Origin: Jiulongibacter sp024742395
GTDB lineage: Bacteria > Bacteroidota > Bacteroidia > Cytophagales > Spirosomataceae
Reading direction: 5' to 3'
Assembly: GCA_965249455.1 (NCBI GenBank)
Contig: OZ252236.1
Location: 2,046,001 to 2,110,000 of the forward strand
Length of the DNA: 64,000 nt
Part shown: positions 18,254-26,545 of the stretch, piece by piece
Layout of the letters: every line of letters begins with the position of its first letter
How positions within the stretch are numbered: position 1 is the first letter of the stretch
Made by a program: the position numbers and the translations under genes
Notes under the pieces: model-generated
Seen by the model: only the letters and a program-made list of their open reading frames with translations
Databases searched by the model: none
What the model was told of the DNA's origin: nothing

Positions 18254-18676
18254 TTACTGATAATAGTATTTGATTTGAAACAGGAAAAAGCCACCAATGA
18301 GAAAGTTTAACAGAAGGCCCACCACAGAGAATTGAAGAATATTGGCCAGCATGGTAAGTACAAAGCCGCCAAAAATTAATATCCAACCTCTTCGCTTTTT
18401 ATTCATTAATGGCTTAATGGCCAGAAGATCTATCACCATGGCGGCCATTGAACATAAGATAGCCAACGATTCAAGAAAGTGACCAGAAAATAAGTTCAAA
18501 GCATAAGATAGTCCTGAAAGACCAATGGCAAGAAGAGAAAGCGGTGCAAAAATCAGAATGATCCAAGGGGCATATTTCACCAGGGCTTCTCTCCAGGTAG
18601 TCGGTAGTTGAATTGGAGACTTGACCGTGAAAAGCGGTGTTAAGGCATTCTCCAAGGGCAAAAGAACAGCTTCCAT
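18254..18676 (-). CDS. Integral membrane protein, unknown function (140 aa)
   Basis: Three or four hydrophobic helices are visible: about residues 33-60, 65-88, 95-115 and 115-135. The basic cluster MNKKRRGW faces the cytoplasm. No conserved polar residues suggest transport. The start lies 1 bp after the stop of the lipoprotein gene at 18678 and the end is 2 bp from the next lipoprotein, so the three form a tight operon of two lipoproteins around one membrane protein. Confidence 0.75.
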   Translation of the reverse strand: MEAVLLPLENALTPLFTVKSPIQLPTTWREALVKYAPWIILIFAPLSLLAIGLSGLSYALNLFSGHFLESLAILCSMAAMVIDLLAIKPLMNKKRRGWILIFGGFVLTMLANILQFSVVGLLLNFLIGGFFLFQIKYYYQ

Positions 18677-18677
18677 C

Positions 18678-19382
18678 TTATAATTTTTTAATGACTAGTT
18701 GAGCAATTTCTTTAGCCATTGACAAAGCTTTTTCTTTGTCTCCTGATGCTTTTACGGTGAGAAAGAAGATATCAGTGCCTGAAACAACGGTTAGTTGACT
18801 GGTTTTGTTACTCCAACTTGCAGCCTCTCCAATACCCTCTATATCACTGCGATCTTCGTCCTTATAGGTGTAATCTGAAGCGTATTTCTCTATATTCTTG
18901 TCATCTAAACCTAAATCTTTCGCTTTTTCGGCTATTTGTTCTTTTGACACTGTAATGCCCTTATTTAGTCTTTCAAGGATGGTTTTGTAACCCTCTAAGG
19001 CCTCCGCTTTTGTTTTAGGAGTTAAAGTACTGAAATTGAGTCCCACACTATAATAGCCTTTTTGAGCAGTACTGGCCACAGCAGACGCATCTCCGCTTTT
19101 TGCAGCATTTAATATATTGGCAATACTTTCTTCCTGAGAGGCCTTCTCGCTTTCTACTTCCCAGCTGAAACTACAGACCCCGTAATTGTTATTTTGAGTC
19201 AATTCGACCTCACTAAGTGCAGCTACTTGCTTAACTTCTTCTGCCTTCAGTAGATCACAGGGTTCTCTTTCAGTTTTTGGGATAGAGGCTTCTATTTTCT
19301 CTTGCAATGTCTCTGATTTTTCACCTGACTGGCAGGCAGAGATTATCAATCCTAGTGCGATGATGCTAATAATTTTTTTCAT
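18678..19382 (-). CDS. Putative lipoprotein (234 aa), unknown function
   Basis: The lipobox IISAC gives lipidated Cys17. The mature part holds EPCDLLKAEEVKQVAAL, followed by a second Cys in YGVCSFSWEVE; a disulfide between these two is plausible. A helical middle is followed by a beta segment (ASWSNKTSQLTVVSGTDIFFLTV) and a C-terminal helix. The 'PCDLL..eEV......GVCSF.W' layout resembles exported DUF3558-like sensor or protease-partner proteins, but this is only a likeness. First gene of the three-gene minus-strand group ending at 17649. Confidence 0.75.
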   Translation of the reverse strand: MKKIISIIALGLIISACQSGEKSETLQEKIEASIPKTEREPCDLLKAEEVKQVAALSEVELTQNNNYGVCSFSWEVESEKASQEESIANILNAAKSGDASAVASTAQKGYYSVGLNFSTLTPKTKAEALEGYKTILERLNKGITVSKEQIAEKAKDLGLDDKNIEKYASDYTYKDEDRSDIEGIGEAASWSNKTSQLTVVSGTDIFFLTVKASGDKEKALSMAKEIAQLVIKKL

Positions 19383-19403
19383 GGCTATAGTAGTAATATG
19401 GTT

Positions 19404-20060
19404 TTAAAAGAATTCTGTTGTTTCAGAGTAAACACTAATTTTCGTAAAGTCTTCGTCGTAATATGACCTGAAAAGTACAGTCCCTTTGCCCGGCAATACA
19501 TACCATTCACCCGGCAGGATTTGACCATTAGTAGAAGGTGTCAGTTTAGCCTTCTTATAATGGATGAGACCTTCATAAGAATTAGAAGAATATTTCATAG
19601 TAGCGGAGGCTTTGGTGTCAGCCACCAGCATTTCATAGCGTGTAATATTGTATGGGTTTTCTTGTTCGTTATTGTACGACTCTCCCTGATAATTTAAAGT
19701 CTGAAACGTTTCATTCTTTTTTACAGGATATTTATAGAGAAGATACTCTTCCTGAAGAGGAATGAAGAAGCTGTATAACCCGTCTGCTTTATTTCTAAAG
19801 AGTCTTATATCACCTTGTTTACCATACCATTTTACGCCATTAATTAAACTGTCGAAGTTGTAATACACGGTATCCATTGAAAATCTGACCTCGTTGCCAT
19901 CGTAATCATAATAGAATGTTCTAGTTATTTTACCGGTGACAGAATTGAAATTTATGAGACCTTCTTCTGAAGGTGAGAGATCAGAATCTTTGCATCCTAG
20001 AATTAGGATAGTGGAAAGACACAGAGCTAGTGCCCAGATTTTAAGTAAATTGGTTTTCAT
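19404..20060 (-). CDS. Putative lipoprotein (218 aa), unknown function
   Basis: ATG at 20060 is preferred to the upstream one at 20087 because it begins the lipoprotein signal directly (lipobox LILGC, Cys23). The mature protein is beta-rich, opening with LINFNSVTGKITRTFYYDYDG and ending in a strand-turn-strand region. It recalls exported single-domain proteins of Bacteroidota with no known role. It is transcribed in the same direction as its neighbours at 18678 and 20142. Confidence 0.75.
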   Translation of the reverse strand: MKTNLLKIWALALCLSTILILGCKDSDLSPSEEGLINFNSVTGKITRTFYYDYDGNEVRFSMDTVYYNFDSLINGVKWYGKQGDIRLFRNKADGLYSFFIPLQEEYLLYKYPVKKNETFQTLNYQGESYNNEQENPYNITRYEMLVADTKASATMKYSSNSYEGLIHYKKAKLTPSTNGQILPGEWYVLPGKGTVLFRSYYDEDFTKISVYSETTEFF

Positions 20061-20141
20061 GTTGTTTTGAATTTTGTTTTTGAACAAAGCGGTGGCAAGA
20101 CTCCTTATTTTGAGCCCATTTTTTGCAATAAATTAAGCGGA

Positions 20142-21206
20142 TTATTCTTCGGTGCTCTGTTTCTGAGCGTCCTGCATAATTTTGTTGAAATCCATCATAT
20201 TACTGTAGCCAGCTGTGTTAAAGCTATAGTTGTCTGAAGCATTTATTTCAACAACTTCCATTTCCATTTTTTCTCCATTCTTTTCGGTATGAGTCATGCC
20301 CATAAAAGCTCGTCCTTGTTCTACCATTTTCATCATTTCAGGATTGGCTCCGTAATTAAATTTAATGCTTCCGGGACTGTTTCCGCTCATAGCTTTATTT
20401 AAGTTTTTATAATAAGAAGCTACCACTGGCACATTAGATTTGCTGATCCAAACGAGGTATTCTTCGCCGTCCTGCTTCATTAGGTATCCATCACAAGGAT
20501 AGCCCGCTATGGTTTTGGTTTGACCTGTTTTTGTATAGGAGGTATTCTCTATTTTTTCATCAACCTTCTCAGAAGCCATGTCTTCAACGTTTTTCATGGC
20601 GATAGACATCATATTTTTTTGACCATTCATCTCCATGAAGGTATACATGGCATTTTTTGAAAGATCATATACCATAAATTGAGAATTTACAGCAGAGTTC
20701 ATTTTTGGATCAGAGGATTGCATGATTTTAGAGCCGAAATATTCGCCATCTTTTGCAAAATGATACTTAATCGTGAAATCTGTTTGATCTTTGCTCTTTT
20801 CACTTGAAGTAATCTTCATTACATAGCTTGAAGCAAATTTATAGCTGGCATCCGGAGCTTCAGCCTGACCCATACCACCCATAAGACCACCAAAGAGTTT
20901 CATAACATCTTCTTCAGTTTTGGCTTCAGAAGCTTTGGATTCTTTTGAAGTGCCATCTGAGCTGGCAGCATCCTTCACGGCCTCTGTGGCAGTTTTGGCT
21001 CCTTTGTCTACAGTACCGAATAAGCCATCTAAAACTTTATCTACTCCGCGATCTACACGGTTATCTACTTCATTTTGTGTTTTTTGAGCTGCTCTTTCTT
21101 TAATTCTATCTTTGATTCTGTCAGGACTGAAAATTTGAGAAAATCCTGCAGTGGCAAAGAATGTAAACCCTATTGAAAGAATAATGCCCGTTTTGAAAGT
21201 TTTCAT
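20142..21206 (-). CDS. DUF4412 domain protein, exported
   Basis: ATG at 21206 starts a signal peptide (MKTFKTGIILSIGFTFFATAGFSQ) and is preferred to the one at 21236. Residues about 25-60 form a charged helical stretch (RIKDRIKERAAQKTQNEVDNR). The rest contains the DUF4412 pattern: a two-strand opening YVMKITSSEK, the central QTKTIAGYPCDGYLM and EYLVWIS. The protein family is periplasmic or surface-exposed and uncharacterised; the single-domain beta fold recalls lipoprotein carriers. It stands 136 bp from the divergent regulatory-domain protein at 21356. Confidence 0.82.
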   Translation of the reverse strand: MKTFKTGIILSIGFTFFATAGFSQIFSPDRIKDRIKERAAQKTQNEVDNRVDRGVDKVLDGLFGTVDKGAKTATEAVKDAASSDGTSKESKASEAKTEEDVMKLFGGLMGGMGQAEAPDASYKFASSYVMKITSSEKSKDQTDFTIKYHFAKDGEYFGSKIMQSSDPKMNSAVNSQFMVYDLSKNAMYTFMEMNGQKNMMSIAMKNVEDMASEKVDEKIENTSYTKTGQTKTIAGYPCDGYLMKQDGEEYLVWISKSNVPVVASYYKNLNKAMSGNSPGSIKFNYGANPEMMKMVEQGRAFMGMTHTEKNGEKMEMEVVEINASDNYSFNTAGYSNMMDFNKIMQDAQKQSTEE

Positions 21207-21233
21207 AGTATTCTCTAGCTTTTTAATTCTAAA

Positions 21234-21241
21234 CAAATTTA
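21234..21241 (-). promoter_or_regulatory. -7 promoter box of the DUF4412 gene
   Basis: The minus strand reads TAaaTTTG, matching the Bacteroidota -7 consensus TAnnTTTG, 28 bases ahead of the ATG at 21206. No clear -33 TTTG lies at the right distance. Confidence 0.4.
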
Positions 21242-21355
21242 CCTTTAAATTTCTAATAAAGTAATACCCTTTTGTCGTTGGTATCTCTGAGTATATAGAT
21301 GGTCGTTTTTTTTTAGTAACTGACGTTACTCTATTTTGATATTATGCTATTTGTC

Positions 21356-22576
21356 ATGAATAAACCTTTAAGACGTTCCTTTGTCCTTTTTATCCTATTG
21401 TTTAGTGTTGGAATCAATTCTTCCACTGCTCAGGGTTTTGTCTCTGTTCAGGGACAAATTCTGGATAAGGATTCTAAAGAAGCAATTCCTCTGGCCATTG
21501 TGAGTATTCAACATGGTGGTTTCAGTACCGCAGTGAATAAAGAAGGCTATTTCAATTTCAAGTTCCCTTTCATTGTGCTTGATTCGGCAGAAGTGACGAT
21601 TGCTGCACTAGGGTATAAGAGTTTAAAAATGAATGCCAGGGAATTGAGTAGAACAGAGCTCAATAATTTGAGTTTAACTAAGGCACCTCTCATTGAAACC
21701 ACCTTAGGTATTTCCAATGCCAAAAGTTTGGTGCAGTCGGCCATAGATTCAATGAAAACAAACAACTCACTTCAAGCCTTACTTCAAAATGGATTTTATA
21801 GAGAAACTGCTTCACTGGAGGATATCGGCGTAGTTAAAATCAAAGAAGCGGTGCTAAGAGTTGAGCGGTTTCCTGAGGAAAAGGATAGGCCAGATAGAAT
21901 TAAAGTGCTTAAGAACCGTCAGTTAAATTGGAAGGGTCAAAGTGAAAAGGTGAATTCCTGGCAGTTTCTTAATGGGCCTGCCGTAGCTTGCCGGGCAATA
22001 GAAACAGAATTGCCCCACTTTCTTACTAAAAACATGATCTCTAAATATGAATATGAGGTGGACTCGATGCTTACCTATTTTGATGGCTTAGAGTTGTATT
22101 CTGTCAATTTTAAACCGAAATCGCCTAAACTCAGAGGTGGAAGAGTAGGCAAAATATACATTGAACCCAGCTCAAGAGCGATAGTCAGACTAGAGTATGA
22201 GTTAACTAAAAAAGGACTTAATGAAGTTATTGGGAAAGGACTTTCCAATGTCAAATTAACAGGAGAGTCGCTAAAATATACTAGTCAATACAGAAACGCA
22301 GGGGACTATTGGGTGCTCGCTGAAAACAATGTTTTCGTGGATTTAGTCTACGAGGAAAAGCTGGATAATAAGTTTAAAACCAGAGCCCATTGGGAACTCA
22401 GATATGTGGCAATGGAATCGACAGATCTTAAACGGGGTGGTGTGACAGATCTAGAACTATTGCTAAGTACAGAGAACTTTGGAAATAGCAGATCTCTCGA
22501 TACCAGTACCTGGGGCATCCACAATTTCTTACCACCTACAGAAGAGATGATACTTATTTTGGATCATCTCAGATAA
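21356..22576 (+). CDS. Carboxypeptidase-regulatory-like domain protein (406 aa), exported
   Basis: A signal peptide ends near SSTAQG; ATG at 21356 begins it more directly than the one at 21344. Residues about 27-110 form the CarboxypepD_reg-like module (VQGQILDKDSKEAIPLAIVSI, in part), as in SusC-type receptors, but no plug or barrel follows. The remaining 300 residues are a beta-rich domain (FYRETASL, GGRVGKIYIEPSSRAIVRLEYEL) seen in uncharacterised Bacteroidota envelope proteins. It ends 1 bp from the convergent lipoprotein gene. Confidence 0.82.
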   Translation: MNKPLRRSFVLFILLFSVGINSSTAQGFVSVQGQILDKDSKEAIPLAIVSIQHGGFSTAVNKEGYFNFKFPFIVLDSAEVTIAALGYKSLKMNARELSRTELNNLSLTKAPLIETTLGISNAKSLVQSAIDSMKTNNSLQALLQNGFYRETASLEDIGVVKIKEAVLRVERFPEEKDRPDRIKVLKNRQLNWKGQSEKVNSWQFLNGPAVACRAIETELPHFLTKNMISKYEYEVDSMLTYFDGLELYSVNFKPKSPKLRGGRVGKIYIEPSSRAIVRLEYELTKKGLNEVIGKGLSNVKLTGESLKYTSQYRNAGDYWVLAENNVFVDLVYEEKLDNKFKTRAHWELRYVAMESTDLKRGGVTDLELLLSTENFGNSRSLDTSTWGIHNFLPPTEEMILILDHLR

Positions 22577-22577
22577 T

Positions 22578-22979
22578 TTATAGGCCACTATACACCAGTA
22601 TAGCTTTGCCATCTTCGCAGGTTATTCCTGTTGGCTCTGCCGGTAGTGAACAATCTGACATCATTCCAGACTTTTCATTGTAGCTTTTCTGAGTTAAGGT
22701 ATAATCCTCAACTAAACTAAGAAAGTTGCTTTCATCAATAGACTTAGGATAAGCTATATAACCTGTGGGTCCCCCACATGCTTTACTGCCAATAGCGGTG
22801 TATTTCCAGTTATCCGGATTTGAACAGGTTTCTGACTGGCTCAATTCCACAATTTCATCGTACAACTTTTCCAATTTTGCTTTCTCCTCTTCCATAGTCA
22901 AGGGTTCAACGGTGGTAGTACATTTTACGAAGGTGATTCCTGCCAGCAGAAGAGATAAGGATAATACTATGGTTTTCAT
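22578..22979 (-). CDS. Small putative lipoprotein (133 aa), unknown function
   Basis: The signal ends in FVKC (Cys20). The mature protein has a helix (EEEKAKLEKLYDEIVELSQ) followed by a cysteine-bearing region with CSNPDNWKYTAIGSKACGGPTGYIAYPKS (quoted in part: residues around 58-85), a further Cys in SDCSLP and one in ITCEDG. The four mature cysteines after the helix could form two disulfides. This 'NW..T.IG.KACGGP..YI.Y' signature recurs in small Bacteroidota exported proteins without assigned function. Confidence 0.75.
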   Translation of the reverse strand: MKTIVLSLSLLLAGITFVKCTTTVEPLTMEEEKAKLEKLYDEIVELSQSETCSNPDNWKYTAIGSKACGGPTGYIAYPKSIDESNFLSLVEDYTLTQKSYNEKSGMMSDCSLPAEPTGITCEDGKAILVYSGL

Positions 22980-23074
22980 TTTTGATTGAATGTTCTTTTG
23001 GCATTAAATGCTTTCAGGCGGCTTTCGGTTGTGTACAAAAGGAAAAAAAATCTTAAAATTTGATTAATCCTTCC

Positions 23075-23596
23075 TTAAAACGGGTTTTGGGTAATCTCCG
23101 ATAAAGTCGCTTTAATATCCAGCTCTGACGTTATTTTTTGAATTTCTTCTCTTTGTTCGGCTGAGAGCAGTCTTTCTCTTGATACAATATCATAACCAGG
23201 CGGGGTAAAAAGTGTTTTCTCAAACTTTATAAGCATCCACATCAATTGCTCATCATAATGAAGAACTGCCCATTTGCTTTTTGCAATAAATAAAAGACCT
23301 TTTCCTCTCCAAACGAATTGAGCAGGCGACCTTTCTATAGGATAGTCAAAACCTACAATTGATTTTTCTTTTCCGTTTTTAAAGAACTTAACCTCGTCAA
23401 GCAGTCGGTATTTGCCAGATTTTTTCTGAAGCGTGTAATTAAATGTGGGCTCAGTTTTCTTACCGCTAAGCCACATTGGGAAATTGCTTCGATTTATATA
23501 CCAGCTTCCTTCAAGGTATTGCAAATTACTGCCTTGAGAAAAAGCTTTGGCGGAAATAAGGATTAATAAAAGACTAAAAACAAGAGATTTAGACAT
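23075..23596 (-). CDS. Lipocalin-like exported protein (173 aa)
   Basis: After a signal peptide (ends AFSQ) comes LEGSWYINRSNFPMWLSG, the first strand and G-x-W of a lipocalin-type barrel, and FDYPIERSPAQFVWRGKG, typical of lipocalin-like proteins that bind hydrophobic ligands. The final 40 residues (EQREEIQKITSELD) are helical. Its ATG overlaps the 3' end of ychF by 8 bp, so translation may be coupled to ychF, although no functional link is evident. Confidence 0.8.
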   Translation of the reverse strand: MSKSLVFSLLLILISAKAFSQGSNLQYLEGSWYINRSNFPMWLSGKKTEPTFNYTLQKKSGKYRLLDEVKFFKNGKEKSIVGFDYPIERSPAQFVWRGKGLLFIAKSKWAVLHYDEQLMWMLIKFEKTLFTPPGYDIVSRERLLSAEQREEIQKITSELDIKATLSEITQNPF

Positions 23597-24692
23597 TGAA
23601 TCTAAAGTGCATCACATCTCCATCTTTTACCAGATATTCTTTTCCTTCAATTCTTAATTTGCCGGCTTCTTTACAAGCTTGTTCTGAGCCATAGTGCACA
23701 AAATCTTCGTAGCCAATGACTTCGGCTTTGATAAAGCCTTTTTCAAAATCAGTATGAATAACACCTGCGGCTTGCGGAGCTTTCCAGCCTTCCTGAATGG
23801 TCCAGGCTCTCACCTCTTGCACACCAGCAGTGAAATAAGTATTTAGGTTCAGTAATTTATAAGCTGCTCTTAGCAGAATGTCTAATCCGGCTTCTGTCAT
23901 GCCGTATTCTTCAAAGAATAAAGCCTTATCATCCGGGTCTTCCATTTCGGCTATTTGTGCCTCAATAGAGTTATTAAGTACAATCATTTCAGCCCCTTCA
24001 GCATCTGCCACTTCTTTTAAGGCCTCAGAGTATTTATTACCTGTATGCATACTGGCTTCATCCACATTGGCCACATAGAGTGTAGGTTTAATGGTCAAAA
24101 GGAATAAATCTGCAATAGCCGGCAATTCTTCTTTCGTTAAACCTAATTCGCGGATATTCTTTCCTTGCTCTAACCAGTCTTTGCATTTTTCAACAACAAC
24201 CAGTTCTGCTTTCATTTTGGCATCGCCACCAACTCTCGCCATTTTCGCAATTTTCTGATGCTTTTTATCAATGCTCTCCAGGTCTTTAAGCTGTAATTCG
24301 GTGTCTATAATTTCTTTGTCGGAGACAGGGTTAATGGCTCCTTCATCTCTCATTACATTCTCATCTTCAAAACATCTGATAACGTGAATGATAGCATCTA
24401 CCTCTCTGATATTACCAAGAAACTTGTTCCCAAGACCTTCTCCTTTACTTGCCCCTCTTACCAGTCCGGCAATGTCAACTACTTCAATTTGAGTTGGGAT
24501 TGTCTTTTTTGGTTTAACTAGTTCCTCAAGCTTTGTTAAACGTGTATCAGGAACATCTACCAAACCTACATTAGGATCAATTGTACAAAAGCGATAGTTA
24601 CTCGCCTGAGCTTTTGCTGAGGTAGATACAGCATTAAAAAGAGTAGATTTTCCTACGTTTGGCAAGCCAACGATTCCGACTTTTAAAGACAT
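23589..24692 (-). CDS. ychF: Redox-regulated ATPase YchF (Obg-family)
   Basis: A 367-residue cytoplasmic, ribosome-associated ATPase. The P-loop GLPNVGKST is at residues 9-17, DIAGLVRGASKGEGLGNKF is the switch II region, and the C-terminal TGS domain holds VIHTDFEKGFIKAEV. Length and motif order are standard. It has a complete promoter upstream (24718-24749) and is followed by an overlapping lipocalin-like gene. Confidence 0.97.
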   Translation of the reverse strand: MSLKVGIVGLPNVGKSTLFNAVSTSAKAQASNYRFCTIDPNVGLVDVPDTRLTKLEELVKPKKTIPTQIEVVDIAGLVRGASKGEGLGNKFLGNIREVDAIIHVIRCFEDENVMRDEGAINPVSDKEIIDTELQLKDLESIDKKHQKIAKMARVGGDAKMKAELVVVEKCKDWLEQGKNIRELGLTKEELPAIADLFLLTIKPTLYVANVDEASMHTGNKYSEALKEVADAEGAEMIVLNNSIEAQIAEMEDPDDKALFFEEYGMTEAGLDILLRAAYKLLNLNTYFTAGVQEVRAWTIQEGWKAPQAAGVIHTDFEKGFIKAEVIGYEDFVHYGSEQACKEAGKLRIEGKEYLVKDGDVMHFRFNV

Positions 24693-24717
24693 TCTATTTC
24701 GTTTTGAATTTCAGGCT

Positions 24718-24749
24718 GCAAAAATAGTCTAAATGGTGGAGGTCTCAAA
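24718..24749 (-). promoter_or_regulatory. Complete Bacteroidota-type promoter of ychF
   Basis: On the minus strand TTTG (24749-24746) is followed by exactly 19 bases and then TATTTTTGC, matching TTTG-N19-TAnnTTTG. The -7 element lies 26 bases ahead of the ATG at 24692. Confidence 0.75.
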
Positions 24750-24894
24750 GGGCTCTAACTTTTTCTGAACAAATGTTTAAGAAAGCCAACTGCAGAAAAT
24801 AGTTTACTTGAATGGGTATCATGCTAAAATGTGAGTTTGGTCACATTCTGTTTTAAGAATCCTAAAGACCTTTACTTAACAAAATATATAGATC

Positions 24895-25098
24895 ATGACA
24901 AAAAATATGGGAGGTGCAGATCGCATCATACGTACTATCATTGCATTAGTGGTTGGGTTTCTTTTTTATAACGGAACAATTAGCGGGACATTAGGAATTG
25001 TTCTTGTAGCTGTTGCAGTTATTTTTCTGTTAACCAGTTTGGTAAGTTTTTGTCCTTTATACACTCTTTTTGGAATTAAAACCTGCAAGACCAAGTAA
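24895..25098 (+). CDS. DUF2892 (YgaP-like) inner-membrane protein (67 aa)
   Basis: The sequence starts MTKNMGGADRIIRTIIALVVG and contains two hydrophobic helices, about residues 14-32 and 35-52, with SFCPLYTLFGIKTC between the second helix and the C-terminus. This is the DUF2892 fold, as in YgaP, though without a fused rhodanese domain. The two cysteines (in FCPL and KTCKTK) are conserved in the family. The aldo/keto reductase gene follows 45 bp downstream with its own -7 box. Confidence 0.88.
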   Translation: MTKNMGGADRIIRTIIALVVGFLFYNGTISGTLGIVLVAVAVIFLLTSLVSFCPLYTLFGIKTCKTK

Positions 25099-25116
25099 GT
25101 CTAAACTCTAATCTCC

Positions 25117-25124
25117 TATTTTTG
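25117..25124 (+). promoter_or_regulatory. -7 promoter box of the aldo/keto reductase-like gene
   Basis: TAttTTTG followed by C matches the Bacteroidota -7 consensus, 19 bases before the ATG at 25144. No -33 TTTG is seen at 19 bp. Confidence 0.45.
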
Positions 25125-25143
25125 CATAAACCACATTAAGTTT

Positions 25144-26019
25144 ATGCAAAAAGTATATTTAAGCGATAGCGGCCCTAAAGTTTCCAAAGCCATTTATAGT
25201 TTCTGGAGATGGGAAAATGAGAAAATGACAGATCTCAAAAAAGCCACTGAGGTGATTGAGAAATGTTTAGAGTTGGGAATCAATACTTTTGACCATGGAG
25301 ATACCTCTGCACAGCTTGAGACTGAGCAGGTGGTAAAAGGTATTTTGGCTAGTAAATCCATCAAAAGAGAGGATATTGTCCTTTTTGCCAAATGTGGCAT
25401 CAGAAAAGATAGCACAGGCATGGTCTATTTTGATAATTCACGAAAGTACCTGCTGGATTCTGTAGATCATTTTCTAAAAGATTTAAATACAGAATATCTT
25501 GACATGTTTCTTTTAAATGGCTTTGATTTTACTGCCAATCCTGAGGAAACAGCTTCTATCTTACAGCAAATTGTACACACCGGAAAGGCAAAACATATTG
25601 GCATTGCCAATTTTACGGTAGATCAACATAAGTTATTAGCTAAACATCTAAGTATTCCTATTGTTACCAGTCATATAGAACTGAATCTTCTGAATACCAG
25701 TCCAATTCGTGATGGAAGAATTGATTTTATCAAAGAGCAATATTGCAAACCATTGGTGTGGGCACCGCTTGCAGGTGGCGAAATCCTTGAAGGAGGCTCT
25801 GAGCAGGCTATCAGATTAAGAAAAGTACTGAATGTGGTGGCTGAAAAACATGATGCCAATCTGGAACAAATAGCGGTTAGCTGGTTAATCAGTTTGGGTG
25901 TACTCCCAATTATAGGCTCGTTAAACACCAATAGGATTGCGAATGTGGCTACAGCCACAGAAATCCAGTTAAGCAAAGAAGACTGGTATGAGATTTATTA
26001 TGCATCATTAAAAAGCTAA
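25144..26019 (+). CDS. Aldo/keto reductase-family protein with a degenerate catalytic tetrad
   Basis: A 291-residue TIM-barrel protein of the YdhF-like AKR branch. The Asp (Asp50, in NTFDHGD) and Lys (Lys83, in FAKCG) of the tetrad are present. However the Tyr expected five residues after the Asp is Ser55, and the active-site His (usually LLIHRPD) is Asn125 (MFLLNGFDF). NADPH-binding features remain: HIGIANFTVDQ, LNLLNTSPI and the C-terminal LGVLPIIGSLNTNRI. The rest of the barrel is intact, so it may be a pseudoenzyme, or catalyse something other than carbonyl reduction. The DinB-like gene follows after 3 bp, giving a probable two-gene operon. Confidence 0.88.
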   Translation: MQKVYLSDSGPKVSKAIYSFWRWENEKMTDLKKATEVIEKCLELGINTFDHGDTSAQLETEQVVKGILASKSIKREDIVLFAKCGIRKDSTGMVYFDNSRKYLLDSVDHFLKDLNTEYLDMFLLNGFDFTANPEETASILQQIVHTGKAKHIGIANFTVDQHKLLAKHLSIPIVTSHIELNLLNTSPIRDGRIDFIKEQYCKPLVWAPLAGGEILEGGSEQAIRLRKVLNVVAEKHDANLEQIAVSWLISLGVLPIIGSLNTNRIANVATATEIQLSKEDWYEIYYASLKS

Positions 26020-26022
26020 TAA

Positions 26023-26541
26023 GTGATTTACAGGCCTACACTCCCAGAAGAAAAAGGACTGATTTCACAGGAATATATCGATCTTACTCCTGAAGGGATT
26101 TTCCTGGAGGTTTTGAAAGAAAATGAGAAAGAACTGGTTCTTTTTTTTCAACAGATTCTAGACCACAAATATGATTTTTCATATGCCCAAGGTAAATGGA
26201 CGATAAAGCAAATACTTCAGCATATAGTTGATGTTGAAAGGGTTATGTATTTCAGAGCTTTTGTGGCAGCCAGAGGTAATCATTTAGCTATTTTACCGGG
26301 TATGGATGAAAACCTCTACGCACAAAATGCCGATGTGTGTAAAAGAACTATGGGCGACCTATTAGAAGAATTCAGAATAGTCAGAGCAGCGACCAGAATA
26401 TTATTTAGAAACATGACCACTGAAGAAAGCAAAAGAACAATAAAGCTTTTTGATCATAACGTAAGTGCCCGGGCATTCGCCTATGTAATTCCCGGGCACA
26501 CTATTCACCATATGAACATCATCAGAGAAAGGTATCTTTAG
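26023..26541 (+). CDS. DinB-family (YfiT-like) metalloprotein
   Basis: A 172-residue four-helix-bundle protein. GTG at 26023, 3 bp after the preceding stop, is chosen because the family commonly starts 'MI.RP....Y..LvPEG'. The putative metal ligands are the His of LQHIVDVERVM and the two of IPGHTIHHMNII, the DinB three-histidine arrangement. Such proteins in Bacteroidota are thiol- or detoxification-associated (bacillithiol transferase-like) or have unknown function. The substrate is unknown. Confidence 0.85.
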   Translation: MIYRPTLPEEKGLISQEYIDLTPEGIFLEVLKENEKELVLFFQQILDHKYDFSYAQGKWTIKQILQHIVDVERVMYFRAFVAARGNHLAILPGMDENLYAQNADVCKRTMGDLLEEFRIVRAATRILFRNMTTEESKRTIKLFDHNVSARAFAYVIPGHTIHHMNIIRERYL

Positions 26542-26545
26542 CTGA

